A stretch of DNA of 64,000 nucleotides, from positions 27,673-91,672 of the forward strand of contig JAPSGR010000004.1 in NCBI GenBank assembly GCA_031177355.1, written 5' to 3'. Origin of the DNA: Candidatus Nitrosocosmicus sp. GTDB taxonomy: Archaea > Thermoproteota > Nitrososphaeria > Nitrososphaerales > Nitrososphaeraceae. Under the pieces are notes generated by a model. That model had not been told where the DNA came from. It did no database searches and saw only the letters and a list, made by a program, of their open reading frames with translations. This document shows, piece after piece, positions 55,870 through 63,703 of the stretch. Made by a program: the position numbers and the translations under genes. The first letter of the stretch is position 1, and each line of letters starts with the position of its first letter.

Positions 55870-56718
55870 TTATTTTTCAATAGGGTTTCCTATCATATTA
55901 CCCCATTCAGTCCACGATCCATCATAATTCTTTACCTTTGGATAACCTAGCAAGTATTTTAAGACAAACCATGTATGGGACGATCTTTCGCCAATTCTAC
56001 AATATGTAATTACCTCCTTGTCCGGCACTATTCCCTTTTCCTCGTACAGATGAGTCAATTCTTCAAATGATTTGAAAGTTCCGTCTTCGTTGACCGCTTT
56101 TCCCCATGGAATATTTTTTGCACCTGGGATATGTCCACCACGTTGTGCATGTTCTGTCGGATATTCTGCTGGTGCTGTAACTTCTCCTGTAAATTCGGCA
56201 GGAGACCTGACATCTACCATGACGTGGTCGTTCTTATTGATCGAATTTGATACTTCAATTAAATACGTTCTAATTTTTTCATCCTGGTCTTTAGCTTTAA
56301 AATTACCTTGCGGATATGATGGAATAACCTTGTCTAATTCTCTATCTTCTTCCAGCCATTTTCTTCTTCCGCCATTCATTATTCGTACGTCCTTACATCC
56401 ATAGTACTTGAAAACCCAAAAAGCAAAAGCAGCAAACCAATTGTTAAAGTCTCCATAAAGAATTAATGTCGTATCTTCATTGACTCCTACTGACTGTAAC
56501 AATTTTTCACATGCTGATTTAGAAATTATGTTTCTACTTATAGGATCGTTAATATCCTTTTTCCAATCAATCAATACCGATCCTGGTACATGACCTAAAT
56601 GGTAATTGGCGGTTGGGTCGTAATCTACTTCGGCAATACGTACATTCGTATCGTTAATATGTCCTTCAGTCCAATCCGTATCTACTAATACTTCTGGATG
56701 AGCATAATTTTTTGTCAT
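55870..56718 (-). CDS. sseA: Thiosulfate/3-mercaptopyruvate sulfurtransferase (rhodanese)
   Basis: The 282-residue protein has two rhodanese domains. The N-terminal inactive domain includes VRIAEVDYDPTANYHLGHVP, and the C-terminal active domain has DHVMVDVRSPAEFTGEV, HIPGAKNIPW and the active-site loop YCRIGERSS (catalytic Cys near 242). CRIGER fits thiosulfate or mercaptopyruvate sulfurtransferases. It transfers sulphane sulphur to an acceptor. It converges with the GcvH/TusA-like fusion gene, which could be such an acceptor; 9 bases separate them. ATG start, no signal peptide. Confidence 0.92.
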   Translation of the reverse strand: MTKNYAHPEVLVDTDWTEGHINDTNVRIAEVDYDPTANYHLGHVPGSVLIDWKKDINDPISRNIISKSACEKLLQSVGVNEDTTLILYGDFNNWFAAFAFWVFKYYGCKDVRIMNGGRRKWLEEDRELDKVIPSYPQGNFKAKDQDEKIRTYLIEVSNSINKNDHVMVDVRSPAEFTGEVTAPAEYPTEHAQRGGHIPGAKNIPWGKAVNEDGTFKSFEELTHLYEEKGIVPDKEVITYCRIGERSSHTWFVLKYLLGYPKVKNYDGSWTEWGNMIGNPIEK

Positions 56719-57015
56719 ATATTGACTTAGAATAAAAACTGACCTATTTAAATTGTGAAAATAATGGGATTATGACAGATTAAATTTAGTGACTCTACGA
56801 TCTATAAATTTTATACTAGAAATGTGTATAGATCACTCGATTAATTTGCAACTATTATGCAGAAGAAACAACCATTATATACTATCATACTTGCATAATA
56901 AAATTCTTGCCAATGAATGATTTATAGTCAGGATTATATCATGATTTGAATAAGGCCATACGTTTAGTAAATAGAAATCACTGGCAACAATGTATTTGCA
57001 TTTGCGTATATTTTT
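56719..57015. other. Intergenic region between sseA and dodecin
   Basis: About 297 AT-rich bases between divergent genes with no ORF. The dodecin promoter is expected here; nothing definite was identified. Confidence 0.4.
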
Positions 57016-57249
57016 ATGCAACGAGATTCAATTTCACATATGGTTTACAAATACATAGACATAGTTGGAACTTCATATACTGGAGTGGACGACGCTATCA
57101 ACAATGCATTTAAGGAAGCTTCAAAGACCGTAAAGAACATTCAGTGGGGTGAGATGGGCAGAGTTACTTTCAGATTGGATGCAAATCAAAAGATTGAATA
57201 TCAAGCTGAAGTAAGAATCGGGTTCAAAATAGAAAGGGGGAATGAGTAA
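57016..57249 (+). CDS. Dodecin-family flavin-binding protein
   Basis: The 77-residue protein has the dodecin fold: YKYIDIVGTSYTGVDDAINN, AFKEASKTVKNIQWGEMGRV, and a final strand IEYQAEVRIGFKIE. Dodecins form a 12-mer that stores riboflavin or FMN; the Trp in QWGEM stacks on flavin. Start at ATG 57016 is the ORF track choice; an ATG at 57040 fits the usual family N terminus MVYKYI better. Confidence 0.88.
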   Translation: MQRDSISHMVYKYIDIVGTSYTGVDDAINNAFKEASKTVKNIQWGEMGRVTFRLDANQKIEYQAEVRIGFKIERGNE

Positions 57250-57307
57250 AAAATTAGGAGATTTTTTACATTTTCATTTCAATATGATGCTACCAAAATA
57301 CAAAACA

Positions 57308-57682
57308 TTACTTTGACTCGCTCAGTCTCTTTTCTACAATTTTTAAAAAACTGTCTTTGTTAATTGGTTTTTTTATTATACAGTTAAAACTTAAATCGGT
57401 ATATGATTTAATAATAGATTGATAATATTCTTCAAATGCTGTAGCAAGGCAGATTCTAATTCTCCTATCCATTATTCTGATCCTGCTAGCGAGCTCAAAG
57501 CCGTTAATCCTTGGCATTCTTATATCTGTAATTAAAAGATCAAAATGACCCGGCTCAAATTGCTCTAACAATGAACCCGGGTCATTGAAGATTGTTACTT
57601 GATGCCCTTCTTCTTCCAAGCATATTTTGAAGAACAATGCTGTGCCCACGTCGTCATCTACTATTAAAATATTATTTCCCAT
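57308..57682 (-). CDS. Single-domain response regulator (CheY-like receiver)
   Basis: A 124-residue receiver domain with no output domain. NILIVDDDVGTALFFKICLE starts the fold with the acidic pair, LLITDIRMPRING holds the phospho-acceptor Asp, CLATAFEEYY the Thr/Ala switch, and IIKKPINKDSF the conserved Lys-Pro. It should receive phosphate from a histidine kinase; one with a matching domain lies 1.5 kb away (59.2 kb). ATG start. Confidence 0.92.
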   Translation of the reverse strand: MGNNILIVDDDVGTALFFKICLEEEGHQVTIFNDPGSLLEQFEPGHFDLLITDIRMPRINGFELASRIRIMDRRIRICLATAFEEYYQSIIKSYTDLSFNCIIKKPINKDSFLKIVEKRLSESK

Positions 57683-57856
57683 TATTGGTTACCTTCCTAT
57701 AATGTTCTACCAACTAAAAAATTTTTATATATGGCAATAGTACTAAATATCAAAATTCGCAATAACCATATGATTATGCTTGTTTTTTTGTGGAAAATTA
57801 TTTATGCAGAAACTTAGTTTTTCAATTAACTTAGACTAATACCGCATCGACTTTAT

Positions 57857-58969
57857 TCATTTATGTTTCTTAATTAAGTGACTATTTATTAAATCAAATA
57901 CTGCTTCCGTAATGGGCAAATTAGTACGTTTTTCGATCCAAAACCAGTCACCTACTGGATTAACTTCGAGAAAAATCAGATTCCCTGCATTATCTATAAC
58001 AAAATCAATACTTGACATCGATAATCCTAATTTCTTATTTAGATGGAGGCATAAATCTCTTGTTTTTCTATCCATGGTAATTTCCTTAAATTTGAGGTCA
58101 GCTTCCTTGAATTTGTGTAAGTCTAAAAATTTGTCCTTAGACAAACGAGTTCCAATCTCGCATGAATAAACCTTATTTTTTATTACTGTAGTTCTGATTT
58201 CCACTCTGTTCTTAATTTTCTTTTGGAAAATTACAGGAGCATATATGAGATCGTTATAGCTTGATAGATGACTGTTCTTTACCTCGTTAGTGAGAAATCT
58301 ATAAGAAACACACTTTAAGTTAATTTCATGATGATGCAATACTTTTGCTACCATGGACTTATGACATTTATCAAAGAACTCCTTACCAGCTGGAGGAAAG
58401 TTAGTAATTAACGTTTCTGGGATTTTAAAACCCGTCTTTTTTGCAGTAATAAGTTGCAAGTATCTATTTTCTGCTGTAAATGTTTTTTCTAGATCATTGA
58501 TCCACATACAGTTCAAGTTCATCTTGAGGCTATGGAAAGCTTGATTCCACTGTTGGGAGAAATACATTTGGCGTAATCCTGAGCAATAACTTAAAAATCT
58601 CAAGTCAAAGTGTCTAAATAAGACTAATTTTACTTTTTCTGGACTAATTTTTCTCTTGTAGTGGAATAGCTGAGATTTGATTGTTTCACCTATATAATAT
58701 CTGAATTGAAATTTTAATGGTATATCTTCTTCATTGATTTTTACGTAGTCAAGGTCATTTTTTAATAGTTTTATTCCTAATAGATCTGATTCAATATCTG
58801 TCTTCTTTGTCAAAATTAGAACAGGCGGGTCATCTCTGTCATTAAGAAGTTTCCCAAGATTTAGTTTATTGATTAAGACTTTGGGATCGATAGTCATTTT
58901 TTTTAAATTATCGTCCTCTATACGCTCAGAAAAGTTAAACATAAATGGTTTATTTGTCACACTTATCAT
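57857..58969 (-). CDS. ATP-grasp ligase, MvdC/MvdD-like (peptide-modifying)
   Basis: The 370-residue protein has an ATP-grasp fold. CMWINDLEKTFTAENRYLQL, with AENRYLQLITAKKTGFKIPE (about 165-185), is typical of the MvdD/RimK-like branch that makes ester or amide crosslinks in ribosomal peptides. The metal-binding C-terminal motif is SSIDFVIDNAGNLIFLEVNP followed by GDWFWIE. N-terminal residues (1-130) form a substrate-binding region. No precursor peptide or transporter is visible nearby, so the substrate is unknown. It lies between the receiver and histidine kinase genes. ATG start. Confidence 0.78.
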   Translation of the reverse strand: MISVTNKPFMFNFSERIEDDNLKKMTIDPKVLINKLNLGKLLNDRDDPPVLILTKKTDIESDLLGIKLLKNDLDYVKINEEDIPLKFQFRYYIGETIKSQLFHYKRKISPEKVKLVLFRHFDLRFLSYCSGLRQMYFSQQWNQAFHSLKMNLNCMWINDLEKTFTAENRYLQLITAKKTGFKIPETLITNFPPAGKEFFDKCHKSMVAKVLHHHEINLKCVSYRFLTNEVKNSHLSSYNDLIYAPVIFQKKIKNRVEIRTTVIKNKVYSCEIGTRLSKDKFLDLHKFKEADLKFKEITMDRKTRDLCLHLNKKLGLSMSSIDFVIDNAGNLIFLEVNPVGDWFWIEKRTNLPITEAVFDLINSHLIKKHK

Positions 58970-59034
58970 GGGATGACAATATAATTATATTTATATTATT
59001 GGTAACAAATAATCAAGATAAGTTTATTTAATAA

Positions 59035-59223
59035 AGTGTCATAATTAATAATATATCTCCCGTATCTAGTTCAGATCACAAGGATGATAATATTAGTTTA
59101 AGTGGTCATACATGCTATTTATGTGGGAGAAAGGTAGAGGTTGCTGAAAATATATATAGTAGCGACATCGATACTGTAACTGAAAAATATTATCATCGTA
59201 ACTGCTTATTACTTAGAGGGCGA
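59035..59223 (+). other. In-frame upstream extension of histidine kinase gene encoding a zinc-finger-like segment
   Basis: The kinase frame runs open from 59035 (just after a TAA at 59032) to the TTG at 59224. It translates to a zinc-finger-like segment: HTCYLCGRKVEVAENIYSSD, then KYYHRNCLLLRGRLDKVYG. The C-x2-C...H-x2-C pattern is clear and matches a stand-alone protein at 63.3 kb. However, the extension has no ATG, GTG or TTG codon, so it could only start at a rare codon such as ATT or ATA, or it is a decayed or frameshifted start. I treat it as probable coding sequence of uncertain start. Confidence 0.6.
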
Positions 59224-60516
59224 TTGGATAAGGTTTATGGAGATCGGCTTATTGATTTTTTCACAGATAAAATAGATTGGAGACAACATTCTAGTGATAT
59301 TCTTGAAAGATCCGTATCTGAAATAAACAAAACTGATTTCAATATTTCAGAGATCAAGCCTGATTACAAATTATTTAAAGAGCATCTTATACAGCAATGG
59401 ATTGGGTGTCAACACGATGTGTTAATTTACTGTTCGCATCCGAGGACCCTTTTACAATATTGGGAGGACATTAAGTCCTTTCTATCCTCGTCTGGAGACA
59501 ATCGACGGGTTAAATATTCAGCCCGGATTTTGATTCCGAGTTGTAGGGAAGCCTCCGTGTTCTTAAAGGAAGTCCAATCAATTTCGAATTCAAATCCAGA
59601 AATAGAGATCAATACTATTACAGCAAGTAATGTACAATGTTTCTTCTCCATCATTGATGAGAAATTAGCTGTCTTCTCAGAGGTAAAATCCGGTGAGCGG
59701 AAGAGAAAACCTGATTATTTTAATATCATAACAGGTAAAGATTCAATAATTTGGAATTGTGCTGCCATATTCGAATCTCTTTGGAAACAATCTGTTCTAG
59801 AGAGTAAAGTTCATCTGCTTAATACTAAACTGACTGATAATGATAAACTGAATCAAAACGTAATGCGAATAATTGCACATGAATTGAAGAATCCGATTCA
59901 ACCAATTTTGGGATTCTCCGAAATGATGCGATCTAATCCTCGCTTAAGCGTAGAGCAAAAAAATGATCTACTAAAAATAATATCTAGAAATGCTAGAAAA
60001 CTCGATCTTTTGACGGATAATATCCTTGATTATGCTAGACTGGAGAACGGTATTTTCAATCTTAATCTAGAACATTTTGATCTAATAAAGGTTGTTAAAG
60101 ATTTGATATCTGATTATCAGTTTCAAACTCTAAAAAGAGATATAAAATTTGTTTTAAAATATAGCGAGAATCCGTTTTACATTGAGGCCGATAAAGTGCG
60201 ACTGACAGAGGTATTGGATAACTTATTAAGCAATTCTCTGAAATTTACTGAGAAAGGGCGTATAAACATTTCTATATTGAATAATAAAAATTTTCTACAC
60301 CTAGAAGTTAAAGACACTGGTACAGGCATACCCGATGAAAATTTTGACAAATTATTCTCAAAATTTTTTACAACTGATAAACTTGGGACTGGACTAGGGT
60401 TATATTTGTCAAAAATAATTATCGATAAACACCATGGCAAAATTGGCGCTTACAATAATGAAAAACAAGGATGCACTTTTTATATCCATTTACCTATTAG
60501 TCATAACGATTATTAG
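59224..60516 (+). CDS. Sensor histidine kinase with N-terminal sensor region
   Basis: The annotated 430-residue part has a PLD/MEDS-like sensory region (about 55-200), then a coiled linker, the phospho-acceptor box IIAHELKNPIQPILGFSEMM (His near 221), the N box LLSNSLKFTEKG, G1 DTGTGIPDE, and G2 GTGLGLYLSKIII. It autophosphorylates on His and passes phosphate to a receiver such as the one at 57.3 kb. The start given (TTG) is probably not the true one: an in-frame upstream segment encodes a zinc finger (see that entry), so the protein may be ~490 residues. Divergent from the ATP-grasp gene. Confidence 0.85.
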   Translation: MDKVYGDRLIDFFTDKIDWRQHSSDILERSVSEINKTDFNISEIKPDYKLFKEHLIQQWIGCQHDVLIYCSHPRTLLQYWEDIKSFLSSSGDNRRVKYSARILIPSCREASVFLKEVQSISNSNPEIEINTITASNVQCFFSIIDEKLAVFSEVKSGERKRKPDYFNIITGKDSIIWNCAAIFESLWKQSVLESKVHLLNTKLTDNDKLNQNVMRIIAHELKNPIQPILGFSEMMRSNPRLSVEQKNDLLKIISRNARKLDLLTDNILDYARLENGIFNLNLEHFDLIKVVKDLISDYQFQTLKRDIKFVLKYSENPFYIEADKVRLTEVLDNLLSNSLKFTEKGRINISILNNKNFLHLEVKDTGTGIPDENFDKLFSKFFTTDKLGTGLGLYLSKIIIDKHHGKIGAYNNEKQGCTFYIHLPISHNDY

Positions 60517-60606
60517 CTTTAATATGCAGTAACATACAATTTTTGGACTAGGGTGTCTACTTAGTATTCAAAACTCTTATTACCTGATTCATTATTTATA
60601 CTTGAA

Positions 60607-61455
60607 TTGGGTAAGTGTATATCATTTCATTCCTATAAAGGAGGTACTGGAAAAACAACATTGGCGACAAATTTTTCGTTTTTATTGGCATCAAAGGGTT
60701 ATTCTGTTTATCTACTAGACCTTGATTTTTATGCTCCTAGTCTCTTTTCTTACTTTGATGTTAAACCAAAATCTTGGATAAACGATTATTTAATTGGAAA
60801 TAGTTCCATAGATGATATATTTATTGATTTATCATCTCTGATTAATGGGAACATTGATGGTAAACTCTTCTTAGGTTTTTCAAAAGGGGGGAAAGAAGAT
60901 GTATATCAACTGGAAGGAAATTTAACTACTGATAAACAGGTGAAGCTGAAGCAATTCCAAAATTTTATCTCAATGCGTGAGGAAATATTGGTTAATAAGG
61001 AAGCAGATTTTATGATTGTGGATACAAGTCCAGGTATACGATATTGGTCAATTAATTCTATTGTAGTCTCGGACATTATTTTGTTGACTCTAAAAATGGG
61101 TGATTTGGATTTGAAAGGAACAATAAAAATGGTTGAAGAAATATATAACTCTTTGATTGAAAATGGTGCCATTTGTAAATTGTTATTGAATAGAGTATCA
61201 GGATACTGCATGCCTCCGATACTTGAAATTAATCATAATATGGAACCTAGAGAAACATATTATAAACAAAAAGTTGATGAAATGTTCAAGGGTGCGAAGA
61301 AGACATCTATTACCTTAGATACTTTGGTTGAAATTCCTTGTTACTGTGATATTCAATTTAAAGAGCGAGAATATTTGACGATTAAAGAGTCTCCTAATCA
61401 CCCTTTTTCTACCAAAATTTCTGAAATGTTTGATAAGATTATTAAACTTTATTAG
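60607..61455 (+). CDS. ParA/MinD-like P-loop ATPase
   Basis: A 282-residue SIMIBI ATPase. The deviant Walker A is FHSYKGGTGKTTLATNFSF (about 6-24) with the signature first Lys; DLDFYAPSLFSYF is the switch region and MIVDTSPG Walker B. It may be a ParA-type partitioning or a MinD/FlhG-like localisation ATPase; no ParB or centromere repeats are nearby. The C-terminal ~90 residues have no clear family match. TTG start. It converges on and overlaps by 4 bases the membrane protein gene on the other strand. Confidence 0.8.
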   Translation: MGKCISFHSYKGGTGKTTLATNFSFLLASKGYSVYLLDLDFYAPSLFSYFDVKPKSWINDYLIGNSSIDDIFIDLSSLINGNIDGKLFLGFSKGGKEDVYQLEGNLTTDKQVKLKQFQNFISMREEILVNKEADFMIVDTSPGIRYWSINSIVVSDIILLTLKMGDLDLKGTIKMVEEIYNSLIENGAICKLLLNRVSGYCMPPILEINHNMEPRETYYKQKVDEMFKGAKKTSITLDTLVEIPCYCDIQFKEREYLTIKESPNHPFSTKISEMFDKIIKLY

Positions 61456-62819
61456 ACATCCATACCTTTTCGTTTTTTATATGCATCTATTACATCACTC
61501 AGATAATTTTTTATTTCTTCTGGTGAATTAGTTAATTCAGATTCATTCTTCTGTTCCATTTCATTAGAAAAGGCTTGAGCCATACTCAATACCCTTAATT
61601 TTATTTCATCGATCATTTGATTCTCAGCTAAATTTCCTATCAACTTCAATTCGTTGTATGTGGAATTCTTAATGAATTTCTTAATGGCTATATCATTTGC
61701 TATGGCTGTCATAGAATAAAATATACCTATATACATCAACATCGAAGAAATGGGAAGGAACACAATATTTGGGATTCCGAAAGGTGGCATGCCAGCTGAT
61801 GCTAATGTAGCATTTGCCGTAATAAAATAGGTTATTACTCCCAAACCCGTAATATAAAGAAGTTTCTCTACTTTAGGAGATATCTTCAGCAATCTTCCAA
61901 CTGAGAAAAAACCTATTCCGAACAAAAGGCCGCATAGGGCTGTTAACAAGGTGCCCAGAAATAATTGAAAAGCAAATGCTATATTCTCATCAAATTTTAA
62001 TTCCTCACTAATAGTGAAAAATTCCTCATAAGTATATACAAACTGAAAATAGAATAAAATAATTGGAATGGCAAACAAAACAAAGAACTTAATTTTTCCA
62101 ATTTTTTTGATATAACGATGAAGTAACAATATATTACATCCCCAAAAAAGAATAAAATAAATAACTAATGTATAATTCTGTAAAAGAAGTAAATTTTCTT
62201 TGAGGATACAGTTTAAAGACTCCTCCTCACATTCAAAATCAAATACATTTGGAGTAAGCATAGTGTACTCTAACGGCTTCTCAAGTAATAATGAATTAAA
62301 CAAAAATAATGAAATCAAACTATTAGTGAAAATAAATAATAATGTTAATCCAAATAAGATGACAAATTTGTTTCTATTTGTTCGATACCAAGAAAAGAAC
62401 TTGATTGTCGCAATTATGCTCATGAAAATACTTGAGCCATAACTAATAGTTACTATTAGATTGAGAATGAATGTAAAATAACGATGATCGCTGAGTATAT
62501 CATATAACAGTCCCAGTGATAACCCATACAGAGCAATTTGGCTTATTCTAAAAGCTTTTCTATACTTTGAGAATAATGATTTTTTTTCTTTGACTATCCT
62601 AAGAATGTTTTCCATAAAAAAAAAACTAATCCCAATACTTGTGAATAATATTACAGTAAATAGAATTAAACCCAATTGATTCTTTATGACATCACTCATT
62701 ACATCTAATGAGGAACTCAAGTAATTGTCACAGAATAATAGTATTACAACAATTGGGATAATAATTATCACAATTCTTGATTCTTTTTCAAAAAAATCAA
62801 AGCTAAGAAGCGGATTCAA
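61452..62819 (-). CDS. Polytopic membrane protein of unknown function
   Basis: A 455-residue protein with about ten to twelve membrane helices (for example IVIIIIPIVVILLFCDNYL, LGLILFTVILFTSIGISFFF, FFVLFAIPIILFYFQFVY, LLTALCGLLFGIGFFSV). The C-terminal ~80 residues are cytoplasmic and charged (LRVLSMAQAFSNEMEQKNES and beyond). No transporter or enzyme motif is evident. TTG start. Convergent with the ParA-like gene, overlapping by 4 bases. Confidence 0.7.
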   Translation of the reverse strand: MNPLLSFDFFEKESRIVIIIIPIVVILLFCDNYLSSSLDVMSDVIKNQLGLILFTVILFTSIGISFFFMENILRIVKEKKSLFSKYRKAFRISQIALYGLSLGLLYDILSDHRYFTFILNLIVTISYGSSIFMSIIATIKFFSWYRTNRNKFVILFGLTLLFIFTNSLISLFLFNSLLLEKPLEYTMLTPNVFDFECEEESLNCILKENLLLLQNYTLVIYFILFWGCNILLLHRYIKKIGKIKFFVLFAIPIILFYFQFVYTYEEFFTISEELKFDENIAFAFQLFLGTLLTALCGLLFGIGFFSVGRLLKISPKVEKLLYITGLGVITYFITANATLASAGMPPFGIPNIVFLPISSMLMYIGIFYSMTAIANDIAIKKFIKNSTYNELKLIGNLAENQMIDEIKLRVLSMAQAFSNEMEQKNESELTNSPEEIKNYLSDVIDAYKKRKGMDV

Positions 62820-63292
62820 TCAATACATAATGAGTTTACACGTATTTAATTTTTAATTTAAATAGAACTCAAATGACTATTAAAAAAGTGCCATGATTGC
62901 TTTATTCAAATCATGTCTAGTTTAATGTCTCTATTACTGTTCATGCAAATTTGATTCACCCCAAAGTTTACGAAAGTTTAATTATTCTTAAAAGTAGATA
63001 CCGATTTGTTAACGACGTAAATTCTTTATTACCTATTAGTGGAAAATTTAATATATTTCCGACATATATCTTCAAAAAAAACAAAAACGACTATCAGTTT
63101 GCCGACGATTCATATTATTTTAAAAGACTTGAGAATAGAATTTGATTTGACGACAAATAGGTTATTTACCAGATCACCTGCTCTATTCATTTAACTTTTG
63201 TTTTTATAATGAAAATTTCGATATTTTCTATTGGCCCAGAAGATGTCTTTAACATTTTAGGATCTGTTTATCAAATGATGGTGATCTTAAAT
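62820..63292. other. Intergenic region with one doubtful small ORF
   Basis: About 470 AT-rich bases. The only frame is a plus-strand 64-residue ORF (62951-63145, TTG start), which has no recognised motif and no ribosome-binding site, so I do not call it. No RNA fold was seen. Confidence 0.4.
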
Positions 63293-63481
63293 TCAAGAGT
63301 CGATCAGTAAAAATGATAAGAACTCACTCCCATAAAGTTTTGTGAATCTTGTATATAAGAGGAGACAGTTTTTAGTATCAAAAGTAATTAGCCTTGATTG
63401 ATCGGTTAAAGAATAGTAACAGCAACAATTTACCCTATTTCCGCACATTAAGCATTTTTTGTTCTCGTGTGGTAAGTTCAT
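63293..63481 (-). CDS. Small zinc-finger protein, paralogue of the kinase N-terminal domain
   Basis: A 62-residue protein with ATG at 63481. Its KKCLMCGNRVNCCCYY...TKNCLLLYTRFTKLYG aligns with the segment CYLCGRKVEV...HRNCLLLRGRLDKVYG found in frame upstream of the histidine kinase at 59.0 kb: the two share CxxCG, NCLLL, R and K-[LV]-YG in register, differing by one residue between the Cys pairs. It is either a stand-alone metal-binding protein or a remnant of a duplicated kinase N terminus. The third metal ligand His is Asp/Thr here. Confidence 0.7.
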   Translation of the reverse strand: MNLPHENKKCLMCGNRVNCCCYYSLTDQSRLITFDTKNCLLLYTRFTKLYGSEFLSFLLIDS

Positions 63482-63538
63482 AATTTACCGTCCCATTGAT
63501 CAATTGAAATTATCGTATAAAAATGAAATAGTAGACAG

Positions 63539-63703
63539 CTATCGTCTTTTCAGAGGGTAAGGAAAAAATGCCGATATACTCTTGTATCTATATGCATAAT
63601 CTTCGATTGTCTTAATCTGGTTCGCATCAAGATTGCTTTCCAAATTTTTATCTTTTATATTACCTTCAAGTACTGAGACTATTTCTTTAATGATTTTGTC
63701 CAT
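63539..63703 (-). CDS. Small protein of unknown function, 54 residues
   Basis: Below the ORF-track size cut-off. ATG at 63703 on the minus strand, stop at 63539, giving MDKIIKEIVSVLEGNIKDKN and ending SAFFPYPLKRR. A TATA-like tttataaat lies about 20 bases before the ATG on the minus strand, consistent with a near-leaderless gene. The helical, charged composition looks protein-like but I recognise no family, so the call is weak. Confidence 0.35.
   Translation of the reverse strand: MDKIIKEIVSVLEGNIKDKNLESNLDANQIKTIEDYAYRYKSISAFFPYPLKRR

Noticed and set aside
57308-62819. Possible integrated element or phage island around the kinase and ParA-like genes
   Set aside because: No integrase, attachment repeats, capsid or transposase genes, and base composition looks like the neighbours.
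62951-63145. 64-residue plus-strand ORF with TTG start
   Set aside because: No motif, no start signal, and composition compatible with chance reading of AT-rich DNA.
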